A program made the position numbers and the translations under genes. From the NCBI GenBank assembly GCA_024684515.1, contig JAIKWS010000080.1, positions 1 to 45,483 on the forward strand: 45,483 nt of DNA, read 5' to 3'. The notes beneath the pieces were generated by a model. It saw nothing but the letters and a program-made list of their open reading frames with translations, did no database searches and was not told the origin of the DNA. Positions 28,797 to 37,099 of this stretch are shown one piece after another. Position 1 is the first letter of the stretch. Each line of letters starts with the position of its first letter. Source of the stretch: Prevotella sp. (GTDB taxonomy: Bacteria > Bacteroidota > Bacteroidia > Bacteroidales > Bacteroidaceae).

Positions 28797-28842
28797 ATTC
28801 TAAAAATCCATAAAATTTCAGCCCTTTTTAGAATGATATTCT
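28797..28842. promoter_or_regulatory. Candidate operator upstream of the Lrp/AsnC gene
   Basis: ATTCTAAAAA (28797-28806) and TTTTTAGAAT (28825-28834) are exact reverse complements with 18 bases between them. A further ATTCT at 28838-28842 makes AGAATGATATTCT, a second palindrome. The site ends 10 bases before the -7 element. Confidence 0.5.
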
Positions 28843-28852
28843 GCAGTTTTAC

Positions 28853-28860
28853 TATTTTTG
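28853..28860 (+). promoter_or_regulatory. -7 element for the Lrp/AsnC gene
   Basis: TATTTTTG fits TAnnTTTG and ends 19 bases before the chosen start codon at 28880. The -33 region falls inside the candidate operator. Confidence 0.55.
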
Positions 28861-28879
28861 CCAGAAATTAGTGTGGAAT

Positions 28880-29356
28880 ATGGAGCCGAAAACGATAGTT
28901 TTAGATGAAATAGACCTGCAAATCATGCGTATTTTGCAGAAAAATGCCAAACTGACCACCAAGGAACTGGCTGATGCTGTGCACCTGACACCAACTCCTG
29001 TCTTCGAGAGGCAGAAAAGATTGGAACGGCATGGATATATAAGGAAATATATGGCCGTACTGGATCCAGAGAAGTTAAATCAGGGGTTGTTGGTATTCTG
29101 TAAGGTGAAGTTGAAACAGATAAATCATGAATTGGCAGATGCTTTTGCACGACGCATTCAGAGAATACCTGAGGTCACAGAGTGCTATAATACCTCTGGG
29201 CAGTATGATTATCTACTGAAGGTAAGGGCTGCCAACATGAAACAATATCAGGAATTCGTGTTGAACAAATTGGGCGATATTGAGAACCTGTCATCGCTCG
29301 AAAGTATTTTTGTCATGAGTGAGGTTAAGAACATACACGGAATCAATGTCTGTTAA
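28880..29356 (+). CDS. Lrp/AsnC family transcriptional regulator
   Basis: DNA-binding regulator of 158 residues. The N-terminal winged helix-turn-helix (about 8-60) contains LDEIDLQIMRILQKNAKLTT and the recognition helix region TPTPVFERQKRLERHGYIR. The C-terminal RAM ligand domain (about 70-150) ends with VMSEVKNIHGINVC. The ATG at 28880 was preferred to a GTG three codons upstream because the family start lies close to the helix-turn-helix. The gene is divergent from metY-cysK, and shared half-sites at both promoters suggest it senses an amino acid, perhaps methionine or cysteine, and controls the pair and itself (inference). Confidence 0.93.
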   Translation: MEPKTIVLDEIDLQIMRILQKNAKLTTKELADAVHLTPTPVFERQKRLERHGYIRKYMAVLDPEKLNQGLLVFCKVKLKQINHELADAFARRIQRIPEVTECYNTSGQYDYLLKVRAANMKQYQEFVLNKLGDIENLSSLESIFVMSEVKNIHGINVC

Positions 29357-29371
29357 GACGAAGAATAATGA

Positions 29372-29404
29372 CGGGCAAAAGTGATGCTTTGCCACTTCTG
29401 CCCG
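29372..29404. terminator. Hairpin between the Lrp/AsnC and di-haem genes
   Basis: CGGGCAAAAGTG (29372-29383) pairs with CACTTCTGCCCG (29393-29404), 11 of 12 positions, 9-base loop. It sits between convergent stops. The T tract is weak on both strands. Confidence 0.55.
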
Positions 29405-29431
29405 CCATATAAGTAATGTGTAGGTATTGCC

Positions 29432-31198
29432 TTAGATGCTCTCGATGAACTTCACTACTGCATCGCGATCTTCTTTCGACAGATTGTAGAACTTTTCCGT
29501 AGCCCTGTAGCCGTCGCTCTCCTTTGAGTATCCGTGCCACATGATAGCCTCGACGATGGTGCGTGCACGGCAGTCGTGCAGACGATCGTCAGCACCAGTA
29601 AGACGATACGACAGTCCACGTCCCCAGAGTGGGGTAGTGCGGCACCAGCCCGTGCGGATATCGTTTTTCATGAACAGCCGGTGCTGTACCATGTCGGTAT
29701 AGGGCCAGATGGTCTGGTTGGGATATTGGGGCAGCACCTTGGTATAGTCGCCATCCTTGACCATACCACTTGCATCGGCATAAGCCTTTGTGGCTGCGTC
29801 AACCCACATCTTGTCATCGCCAGTCTTCCACGATGGACGATGGCATTGTGCGCAGCCCATCTCCGTGAAGAGCACCTTGCCTCGCTGCACCTGTTTGTCG
29901 TCGAGATTGCGTGCAGCCGGTACGGCCAGACCACGGTGCCATACCATGAACTGATAGTACTGCTTATCGCTCATCTCCTCCTGTCCGTTGTAGGGCCATC
30001 CTTGCAGCAGATATTTCTCGAAGGTGTTTTTGTAGGCTATGCTTGGGGTGTTGAGCACCTCGTAGACACGGGCACTGATGCCCTCATCGGTGCCATCGGC
30101 ATAATAGGGATGTAGGATGCTGGTGTTTTCCTTGCCGTGCTCCTTGATATAGGCAATCACCTCCTTGTCCTCGCTCTGTGCCTTAGCCCATGCGGTGGTG
30201 GTGTAGAGCCAGTGACGGTCGCTACGTGTGACGTTGGTAATGTTCCAGATGGCATTGGCACCAGCACCGTCCTGCAATGTGCCACGAGTCATGGCATAGG
30301 TGAATCGTTTCAGGGGACCACGGTCACCATGGAACGTGCCTGTGTCGTTATAGCCGGCCTTATAGTAGGCACTCGATTTGAAGGCATTGGCCTCTTTGTC
30401 CCACATGGCTGGGTTGAGGTCTACGTAGGGGGCTTCGGCACGCCATTGGGCTTCTATGTCTTCGTCGGTGAGGGCATCGAGCAGTCCTGTGCCATAGACA
30501 CCGATGGTAGACTCCAGACGAACCTCGTAGTTCTCCGGCTTGGGATTGGTGTTGAAGGCAGACTGAGGGATGGTGACCTCAGGATAGATGAGGGCATATT
30601 CTTCGCCATCGGCAAACTTCATAGGCAGTCCACTGGGCATTTCCGTCACCGGCAGCCACTGGATCTTGATCTGATTTTCGTCGATAGGGGCTTTGAAAGG
30701 AGTCATGGCCTGTGTCTGTGGCATACCAGTTACCTCGCTGATGTAGGCATTGTTGTCAGGATGATAGATCACCAGCAGATAGCCGTTGCCAATCTGGTTG
30801 GCACGGTATTCCGTCTGACGTTTTCCGTGACCGTAGCTAGGATGACAGTGTATGCATCCGTTGCGCACCCATGCTGGTCCCAGTCCTCGACGAGGCTGCT
30901 GCTCGAAGGTGTAGAGGTGCTCGAAGAAGTCCTCGCCAGTGTTGAAGTCCTCTTCCATTCCGTTGATGTTTGTTACTGCTGGCGTGGCTGCTGAATAGCT
31001 GGCTTTCTCCGTAGTACCTAGCTGTCCGCCAGGATACCATTCGTCGGCGGTGAAGACACCACATTCCTTGCCAAACACCTTTTCGGCCTCGGTGAGCTCA
31101 CCTAGGTCTACCTTGTTCTCTTCTTCATCGGAACATGCTGACAGCATCGGGGCTGCCAGCATGGTCACGATGGATAGTCGTGATAATGTTTGATTCAT
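29432..31198 (-). CDS. Di-haem oxidoreductase lipoprotein (DUF1111 family)
   Basis: Envelope lipoprotein of 588 residues related to di-haem cytochrome c peroxidases. The signal ends in the lipobox LSAC (Cys22), followed by the acidic stretch SDEEEN, which resembles the surface-export signal of Bacteroidota lipoproteins. Two haem c motifs are present, CIHCH (residues 115-119) and CAQCH (449-453). A FSTD-like or peroxidase activity has not been shown for most members; its true substrate is unknown. It is the last gene of a porin-imelysin-di-haem unit, 27 bases downstream of the imelysin gene. The same family pairing is known near imelysin genes in other bacteria and is usually linked to iron supply. 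Confidence 0.85.
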   Translation of the reverse strand: MNQTLSRLSIVTMLAAPMLSACSDEEENKVDLGELTEAEKVFGKECGVFTADEWYPGGQLGTTEKASYSAATPAVTNINGMEEDFNTGEDFFEHLYTFEQQPRRGLGPAWVRNGCIHCHPSYGHGKRQTEYRANQIGNGYLLVIYHPDNNAYISEVTGMPQTQAMTPFKAPIDENQIKIQWLPVTEMPSGLPMKFADGEEYALIYPEVTIPQSAFNTNPKPENYEVRLESTIGVYGTGLLDALTDEDIEAQWRAEAPYVDLNPAMWDKEANAFKSSAYYKAGYNDTGTFHGDRGPLKRFTYAMTRGTLQDGAGANAIWNITNVTRSDRHWLYTTTAWAKAQSEDKEVIAYIKEHGKENTSILHPYYADGTDEGISARVYEVLNTPSIAYKNTFEKYLLQGWPYNGQEEMSDKQYYQFMVWHRGLAVPAARNLDDKQVQRGKVLFTEMGCAQCHRPSWKTGDDKMWVDAATKAYADASGMVKDGDYTKVLPQYPNQTIWPYTDMVQHRLFMKNDIRTGWCRTTPLWGRGLSYRLTGADDRLHDCRARTIVEAIMWHGYSKESDGYRATEKFYNLSKEDRDAVVKFIESI

Positions 31199-31225
31199 AT
31201 TTGAAAGTTAACTTAGGATCTTCAT

Positions 31226-32494
31226 TTATTCCCAGTCCTCATCGTCAGTGAATTCCTTGTTCCAGACGGTGCTGCAGTATTTTACGAAGGGTGCGGGCAT
31301 GGCACCGATACTGCTGATGGCATTGTTGAAGGCACTCTCCACACCTACTGTCTTGCCCACAGCCTCAAAGAACTTGGCAAAGCTAGTGCTGGCGGCACTG
31401 CCGTTGGTAGAGCCATACCATACATTGCGTATGCTGCGGATGTTGTCCTGGAAATCGGTGATGGAGTTGTAGCTATAGGGTGATTCCACATAGCTGATGT
31501 CACCAGCCGAGAAGGGATTGGCAATCTTGGCGGTGCCTACCTCTGTTGCAATGGCTGCTGCCGAGCCCTCGTCGTCGCTCAGCACCTGTGTGATGGCATC
31601 TTTCAGCGTTGGGAATGTGCTCAGGCTGTTCACGCCAGCCTCCATGAGGTTTTGGCCGAAGGAGAGTCCTTTCTCTGTGCTATAGTCAAGACCGGCTGCT
31701 TTCACCACACTCATGCGGCTGGCATTCTTCTGGGTCTGACCTTCCCAAGATACCTGCAGCTGGAAGCAACGTTCTTTCAGCAGTTTGCAGATGGTCTGTG
31801 CATATTGCAGCTCCTGGGCACCCGAGACGTTGGTGAAATTCTTATAGGTGTCGTTGGACTGCAGTTCGGACACCTTGCGGGGCTGACCGTTGCGGAAGAG
31901 AATGAACTCCAGGGCATGGAAGCCGAGGATGGTAGCATCGTCGAGCATTTCGTCGTTCATGCCATTGTTGAAATAGCTCAACAGCAGTGTGCGGTTTAGG
32001 GGCCATGAGTCGATGGTAGGATCGATGTCAAAGTCGCTCGCTGCACCACCGAGGAAAGCCTCAGAGCGTTCCCAGTTCTCACGGGCATCCTTGAAGTCCT
32101 CGCAGGCCTCGTTGATCTGCGATTGGGTGATCGTACTGACAGTCAGACCATTGAGGGTTTCCTCTAGGTCTTCAACATCGTCGGCCAGTTCGGTATAGGT
32201 GGGAATGATGACATTGTTCACCACACCGGCTAGCACGTTGCGTAGATAGGTTTCCTGGTCTGAGGTCAGACTGGCTGAAGCGATGATGGTATTGGCATTC
32301 TCCAGTTGTGTCACCACGGTGGCACAGTCGTCGATGGCCTTCTGACCATAGCTCTTGTCCTTGTATTTTGCGTCACTGACGATGGTTGACTCAGAATTGC
32401 TGTTGTTCTCGTCGTCGTCGTCATCATCGCTGCAAGCGGTGAAAGTCATTGCACCCAGCACTACGGCAATGGGCAGATAGAAGAATTTTTTCAT
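31226..32494 (-). CDS. Imelysin family lipoprotein (peptidase M75 / IrpA-like)
   Basis: Lipoprotein of 422 residues with lipobox FTAC (Cys21) followed by SDDDDDDEN, a strong match to the SDDDD-type lipoprotein export signal reported for Bacteroides fragilis, so it is likely exposed on the cell surface. The imelysin fold has two helical bundles; the GxHxxE motif is GFHALE (Gly191, His193, Glu196). The family includes iron-regulated proteins such as IrpA; peptidase activity is doubtful for most members. The upstream porin-like gene and downstream di-haem gene suggest a shared role in iron or haem handling (inference). Confidence 0.9.
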   Translation of the reverse strand: MKKFFYLPIAVVLGAMTFTACSDDDDDDENNSNSESTIVSDAKYKDKSYGQKAIDDCATVVTQLENANTIIASASLTSDQETYLRNVLAGVVNNVIIPTYTELADDVEDLEETLNGLTVSTITQSQINEACEDFKDARENWERSEAFLGGAASDFDIDPTIDSWPLNRTLLLSYFNNGMNDEMLDDATILGFHALEFILFRNGQPRKVSELQSNDTYKNFTNVSGAQELQYAQTICKLLKERCFQLQVSWEGQTQKNASRMSVVKAAGLDYSTEKGLSFGQNLMEAGVNSLSTFPTLKDAITQVLSDDEGSAAAIATEVGTAKIANPFSAGDISYVESPYSYNSITDFQDNIRSIRNVWYGSTNGSAASTSFAKFFEAVGKTVGVESAFNNAISSIGAMPAPFVKYCSTVWNKEFTDDEDWE

Positions 32495-32539
32495 TTGTGT
32501 TATTTTTTTAAGTAAGAATATTTCTTTCTACATAACAGG

Positions 32540-33919
32540 TTAAAGGAAGAATCCTTCGTAGGTGACACCGATGTTCACTGCAGGCTCATCGTTATAGATG
32601 GCCTTCAGAAAGCGTTTCGAGAACTCGGCCTTGATGGCAATCTCTGGTACGGGGTAGTAGTTCAGTCCTACTGCCATACGCTTCACGTCGGTATAGTCAT
32701 AGGCTGTGCCCTTGGTGTCTGAGGCATAGGGATCATAGGCCTCATAACGTCCGAACACGTAGAGCTTCTTGTCCTGCTGATGTATGTTTGATACTAGCGA
32801 GAATATGTCGTAGCCTGCCTCCAGGCCAATGGCATAGGCGTTTTTCGATACAAAGGCCGAGTGGTGGAAGGGTGACTTCTTGTTCACACGGTTGTAGACG
32901 TATTTCAGCTGTTCGGCATCTCCCAGATAGCCATAGTCGGCCTGTCCCCGTACTATCCAGTTGTGACGCTGGTAAGTAAAGTCGAGTGCTCCGATGAGCA
33001 CTGTTCCTTTATACTCAGCATCGGTGCCGCTAGCATTACGAGGATAGCTGTTGCCAATCGACTGCCCGTAGTAGCCACTCAGTCCGATACGGAGGCCAGG
33101 GATAGAATAGTTGTCGAGACGAACGGCCACACCGTATTTGTTGGCTACGTCATATTCCATTGGGCTCTTATGGCCCTTGTGAATCCACCCGGTATTGGTG
33201 AAATGGTCGGCATTCAAGCCTGCCAGGAGCTGGGCCTCGTAGCGGAAGTCCTTATAGCGACCAAAGAACGAGACACCTGTCTGATGCCATGTGCTGGGCA
33301 GAATCGTATTCTCTCCCTCAGGACGATAGACAGTAAAGAAGTTGAGTGGTTCGTGATGGGCATTGTTCAGTCCCACTGGTACCACGATATGTCCGAAACG
33401 CAGATTGGCTGCTCGCGAGAATGTCTTCTGCAGCCAGAACTGCTCCAGTTCCACCTCACCGCCTTTCTCTGTCTCCTGTTCCCATTCGCCTCCTTCTTCG
33501 TCTTCCTTCTCATAAGCAAGTCCGTTGCCACCATGTTCAAACTCGATCTCGGTGCCAAGACTCCATCCCTTGCCAAAGTTATAGCCCATGTAGACCACAA
33601 CATGCGGCAGGTCGAACCGCCCGTGTGAGGGGTCGTCCTTATGTTCCTCGGGCTGTGAATATCTGCTCACATGGTCACTATAGAAATTACGGCTATAGGC
33701 CACCTCGCCATAGCCTCCTACACTGAACCGTCTGGCATGCTGCTGATTCAGTACACTATCGGCAGCATTCACCTGAGCCATGCAGGTAGACATATCCATA
33801 TTGAGTAATGCACATTGCAGACAGACAGCTGTCAAGGCTATCTTCAACTTACGTGAAGCCCTTGGGCATGATGGCCTCGAAGACGGGCTGTCTACTTTGT
33901 TTCTCCTTTTTACATTCAT
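32540..33919 (-). CDS. Outer membrane beta-barrel, porin-like protein
   Basis: Predicted outer membrane porin of 459 residues. A long, basic N-terminal region precedes the hydrophobic signal (about residues 24-48), which is later than usual; a start at an internal ATG cannot be excluded. The mature part has alternating amphipathic strands such as VGGYGEVAYSRNF, HVVVYMGYNFGKGWSLGTEI, LRFGHIVVPVGLNNA and the terminal AVNIGVTYEGFFL ending in a hydrophobic residue, typical of barrels. It resembles phosphate-selective porin-type proteins, but the solute is unknown. It is the first gene of the unit with imelysin and di-haem genes. Confidence 0.8.
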   Translation of the reverse strand: MNVKRRNKVDSPSSRPSCPRASRKLKIALTAVCLQCALLNMDMSTCMAQVNAADSVLNQQHARRFSVGGYGEVAYSRNFYSDHVSRYSQPEEHKDDPSHGRFDLPHVVVYMGYNFGKGWSLGTEIEFEHGGNGLAYEKEDEEGGEWEQETEKGGEVELEQFWLQKTFSRAANLRFGHIVVPVGLNNAHHEPLNFFTVYRPEGENTILPSTWHQTGVSFFGRYKDFRYEAQLLAGLNADHFTNTGWIHKGHKSPMEYDVANKYGVAVRLDNYSIPGLRIGLSGYYGQSIGNSYPRNASGTDAEYKGTVLIGALDFTYQRHNWIVRGQADYGYLGDAEQLKYVYNRVNKKSPFHHSAFVSKNAYAIGLEAGYDIFSLVSNIHQQDKKLYVFGRYEAYDPYASDTKGTAYDYTDVKRMAVGLNYYPVPEIAIKAEFSKRFLKAIYNDEPAVNIGVTYEGFFL

Positions 33920-33970
33920 ATTATAATAATGTATGTTACAGAATATCTTGTTCCTCTTTTAAAGCGGTTG

Positions 33971-33978
33971 CAAAGGTA
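33971..33978 (-). promoter_or_regulatory. -7 element for the porin-imelysin-di-haem unit
   Basis: TACCTTTG on the minus strand, 52 bases upstream of the porin-like gene start. Confidence 0.7.
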
Positions 33979-34052
33979 CAATGATCTTTTTGTTTGCACA
34001 ATACCCAAAAATGATGATTTGATGGAGTCACTACCCTTTAATCGTCAGGTTC

Positions 34053-34087
34053 AAAAAAAGGGGCTCCTGAAAAATATCAGGAGCCCC
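34053..34087 (-). terminator. Terminator of the nuo operon
   Basis: GGGGCTCCTGA (34060-34070) and TCAGGAGCCCC (34077-34087) form a perfect 11-bp stem with loop AAAATA. The seven A bases at 34053-34059 become a T tract on the minus strand. Confidence 0.95.
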
Positions 34088-34110
34088 TCTTATAAATCCA
34101 GAAGTCGGAA

Positions 34111-35550
34111 CTACATTCCTGCAGCGTTGGCAATCCACTGGTAGATGCAACTACAGATACCGAAGAGGATGATTCCTGCGGTGCAGATGGCCAGCGATGC
34201 ATTGATGGCTGCTCCATGGCGGAAGGTAGCCAAAGGATGCTCTTCCTTCTTAATGTACATGGCCTTTACAATCAGCAGATAGTAGTAGAGAGACACTACC
34301 GTATTGATCAAGGCAATGAACACCACGAAATATGGCCAGAAAGGAGCTGCCTCCTGTCCGTTGACGCCAGCCATGAACACGAAGAATTTCGAGAACATAC
34401 CGGCAAACGGGGGTATACCTGCCAGCGAGAATAGCGCGATGGTCATGATGAACGCCAGCTTCGGATTGGTCTGATAGAGCCCATTGTAGGCTGACATCTG
34501 TGTGCCGGCACCAGCACGATGCTCTACGGCACTAATGACGGAGAATACCGACATGTTAGCAACTACATATACGAGCACATAGAAGGTCAGAGCCGTCTGT
34601 GATGCTGCCGGATTGGCACCGATGACAGCCAGCATGATATAACCAGCCTGCGAGATACTGGAGAAGGCCATGAATCGCTTGAGTTCCTTCTGACGGATAG
34701 CCATGAGGTTGCCCACGGTGATGGTGAGCATGATAACCACCCAGAGCATGGGCTGCCACCAGGCAACCATCGAGCCAAACACCTTCACCAGGATGATAGC
34801 CAGTGTCAGTGTGGCAGCACCCTTGGAGACGACACTCAGATAGCCGGTCACAGGAGTGGGAGCACCCTGATAGGTGTCTGCGGTCCAGAAGTGGAAAGGT
34901 ACCAGTGAGATCTTGAAGCCAAGACCACTGAAGAAGAACACCATGCCCATGATGCTGACGGGCTTGGCAACAATCACCTCGGCCACATTGTCGAAATAGA
35001 GTGAGCCTGTGGCAGCATAGATGAACGAGATACCAAAGAGCATCACACCACTACTGAACGTAGCCATGAGGATATACTTGGCTGCAGCCTCGGCCGAGTC
35101 TTTTTTCTTCTTGTCGAAAGCCACCAGGCATGCCATAGGCACAGAGGCCATCTCCAGTCCGAGGAAGAACATCAGGAACGAGCCACTGCTGAGCATCATA
35201 TACATGCCTAGCAGTGTAGAAAGCAACAGCATGTAGTACTCTCCTGAGTAGCGCTTGTTGGTCTCGAGCCATGCCTGCGACATCACCACGACGATGAATG
35301 TACCTGCCGTGAGGATGGTCTTCATCACCGTAACGATGGGAGTACTGACATAGATGCCGCCAAAGGCCTCTGCAGGCTCGGCCATCAAGCAAGGCACGAG
35401 CTGGCAGAGCAGCAGGGCACCCGTGAGCACTCCTAGCGTATAGGTACGACGTTCACTCTTGTGCAATGCAAAGTCGGCACAGAACACTATTATCAAGGCC
35501 AACACAAGGGTTGCCTCTGGAATCATGTTTAGAAACTGTGAATAGTTCAT
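34111..35550 (-). CDS. nuoN: NADH-quinone oxidoreductase subunit N
   Basis: Antiporter-like membrane subunit of complex I that takes part in proton pumping, 479 residues, with about 14 hydrophobic segments. The conserved loops GAPTPVTGYLSVVSKGAATL and QKELKRFMAFSSISQAGYIM carry the lysines typical of NuoN. It is the last gene of the nuo operon, 19 bases after nuoM, and is followed 24 bases later by the operon terminator. Confidence 0.97.
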   Translation of the reverse strand: MNYSQFLNMIPEATLVLALIIVFCADFALHKSERRTYTLGVLTGALLLCQLVPCLMAEPAEAFGGIYVSTPIVTVMKTILTAGTFIVVVMSQAWLETNKRYSGEYYMLLLSTLLGMYMMLSSGSFLMFFLGLEMASVPMACLVAFDKKKKDSAEAAAKYILMATFSSGVMLFGISFIYAATGSLYFDNVAEVIVAKPVSIMGMVFFFSGLGFKISLVPFHFWTADTYQGAPTPVTGYLSVVSKGAATLTLAIILVKVFGSMVAWWQPMLWVVIMLTITVGNLMAIRQKELKRFMAFSSISQAGYIMLAVIGANPAASQTALTFYVLVYVVANMSVFSVISAVEHRAGAGTQMSAYNGLYQTNPKLAFIMTIALFSLAGIPPFAGMFSKFFVFMAGVNGQEAAPFWPYFVVFIALINTVVSLYYYLLIVKAMYIKKEEHPLATFRHGAAINASLAICTAGIILFGICSCIYQWIANAAGM

Positions 35551-35569
35551 AATCTTTGTCCTCCTTACA

Positions 35570-37093
35570 TTACATTACACCAATAGACTGAAGAATATTA
35601 CCTGCCGAGGGCGAGATGACATCGCTCACCCAGAAGGGGAACGTACCCAGGCCTGCAACACAGAAGATGAGACAGATAACGGCAACACGCTCGTCCCAAG
35701 TGGCATCGGTCAGCGTCAGATAGTGCTTGTTCTCTACCTCACCATAGAGGATCTTGCCGACGACACGCAGGATGTAGACTGCCGTGACGACAATACTCAT
35801 ACAGGCGATGATGGTAGCTACCATACGGAATGACGACGAGGGATCGCCAGCGAGCGGATCGGCACCAAACGAGCCTACGAAGATGGTCATCTCGGCAATG
35901 AAGCCTGAGAAGCCAGGCAGACCGAGGTTGGCAAGACCGGCAATGACATAGCCAACGGCCAGGAACGGCATAATCTTCATCAGACCTGCCAGCTCGCGAA
36001 TGTCACGTGTATGCGTACGACCATAAATCATACCGATAAGGGCGAAGAAGAGGGCCGTCATCAGACCGTGAGAGAGCATCTGCAGGATGGCACCCGTGCA
36101 AGCCGTCTGGTTCATCATCAGAATAGCGAAGAGCACCAGGCCGCAGTGCGACACCGACGAATAGGCATTGATATACTTCAGGTCGGTCTGCACACAGGCT
36201 GAGAGGGCACCATAGACCACGGAGATGGTGGTCAGGATGATGAAGATCCACGACAGCTCCTGAGCAGCCTCTGGCAACAGGTACATGGCCACACGGAAGC
36301 AGCCATAGCCTCCCAGCTTCATCAGCACACCGGCATGAAGCATCGAGACAGCCGTAGGAGCCGAAGCATGACCGTCGGGAGACCATGTGTGGAAGGGGAA
36401 CAGAGCACCCAGCACACCGAAACCGATGAAGATGAAGGGGAAGAAGGCATTCTGGATGCCTACGGGAATCAGATGCGAGGTCTTGGCAATCTCGTTCACG
36501 TTCATGGTGAACTCACCGCTGTAAAGACCATTGAAATAGTAGATGCCCAGGATGCCCAGGATGAGCAGGGCAGAGCCACCCATCAGCATCAGCGTCAGCT
36601 TCATGGCCGAATACTCCTTGTGGCCCGATCCCCATACACCAATCAGCAGATACATGGGAATGAGTGCCACCTCATAGAACATGAACATGGTGAACATGTC
36701 GGTACAGATGAAAAATCCGAACACACCCGTCGACAGCAGGGTGAACCACAGGAAGTACTCCTTCGTGAGGGGTTTGAGCTGCCACGAGGCGAAGGTTCCC
36801 GTGAAGACGATGATACTCGACAAGAGCAGCATCACCACAGAGATGCCATCGACGCCAACGGCATATTTGATGTTAAGCGGTTTGAACCAGTCGACACTGG
36901 CTGTGAGCAGCATCTCGGCATCGTTGCCTGCAGAACGCTGACCAATAAACCAAATGGTGAGCCACACGGAAAGAGCCAACAGCAAGCTGGCACCTGTCAC
37001 CATCACACCACGCACCTGATTGAGATTCTTGGCAAGCCACAATCCCAGCAGCATCAGGGCAGGAATTAAAACGAATAAGCTAAGTATATTCAT
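35570..37093 (-). CDS. nuoM: NADH-quinone oxidoreductase subunit M
   Basis: Antiporter-like proton-pumping subunit, 507 residues, about 14 membrane segments. Family marks are HTWSPDGHASAPTAVSMLHA and DLKYINAYSSVSHCGLVLF. The conserved glutamate of the early helix region lies in MFYEVALIPMYLLIG. It starts 6 bases after the nuoL stop. Confidence 0.97.
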   Translation of the reverse strand: MNILSLFVLIPALMLLGLWLAKNLNQVRGVMVTGASLLLALSVWLTIWFIGQRSAGNDAEMLLTASVDWFKPLNIKYAVGVDGISVVMLLLSSIIVFTGTFASWQLKPLTKEYFLWFTLLSTGVFGFFICTDMFTMFMFYEVALIPMYLLIGVWGSGHKEYSAMKLTLMLMGGSALLILGILGIYYFNGLYSGEFTMNVNEIAKTSHLIPVGIQNAFFPFIFIGFGVLGALFPFHTWSPDGHASAPTAVSMLHAGVLMKLGGYGCFRVAMYLLPEAAQELSWIFIILTTISVVYGALSACVQTDLKYINAYSSVSHCGLVLFAILMMNQTACTGAILQMLSHGLMTALFFALIGMIYGRTHTRDIRELAGLMKIMPFLAVGYVIAGLANLGLPGFSGFIAEMTIFVGSFGADPLAGDPSSSFRMVATIIACMSIVVTAVYILRVVGKILYGEVENKHYLTLTDATWDERVAVICLIFCVAGLGTFPFWVSDVISPSAGNILQSIGVM

Positions 37094-37099
37094 AATCGT

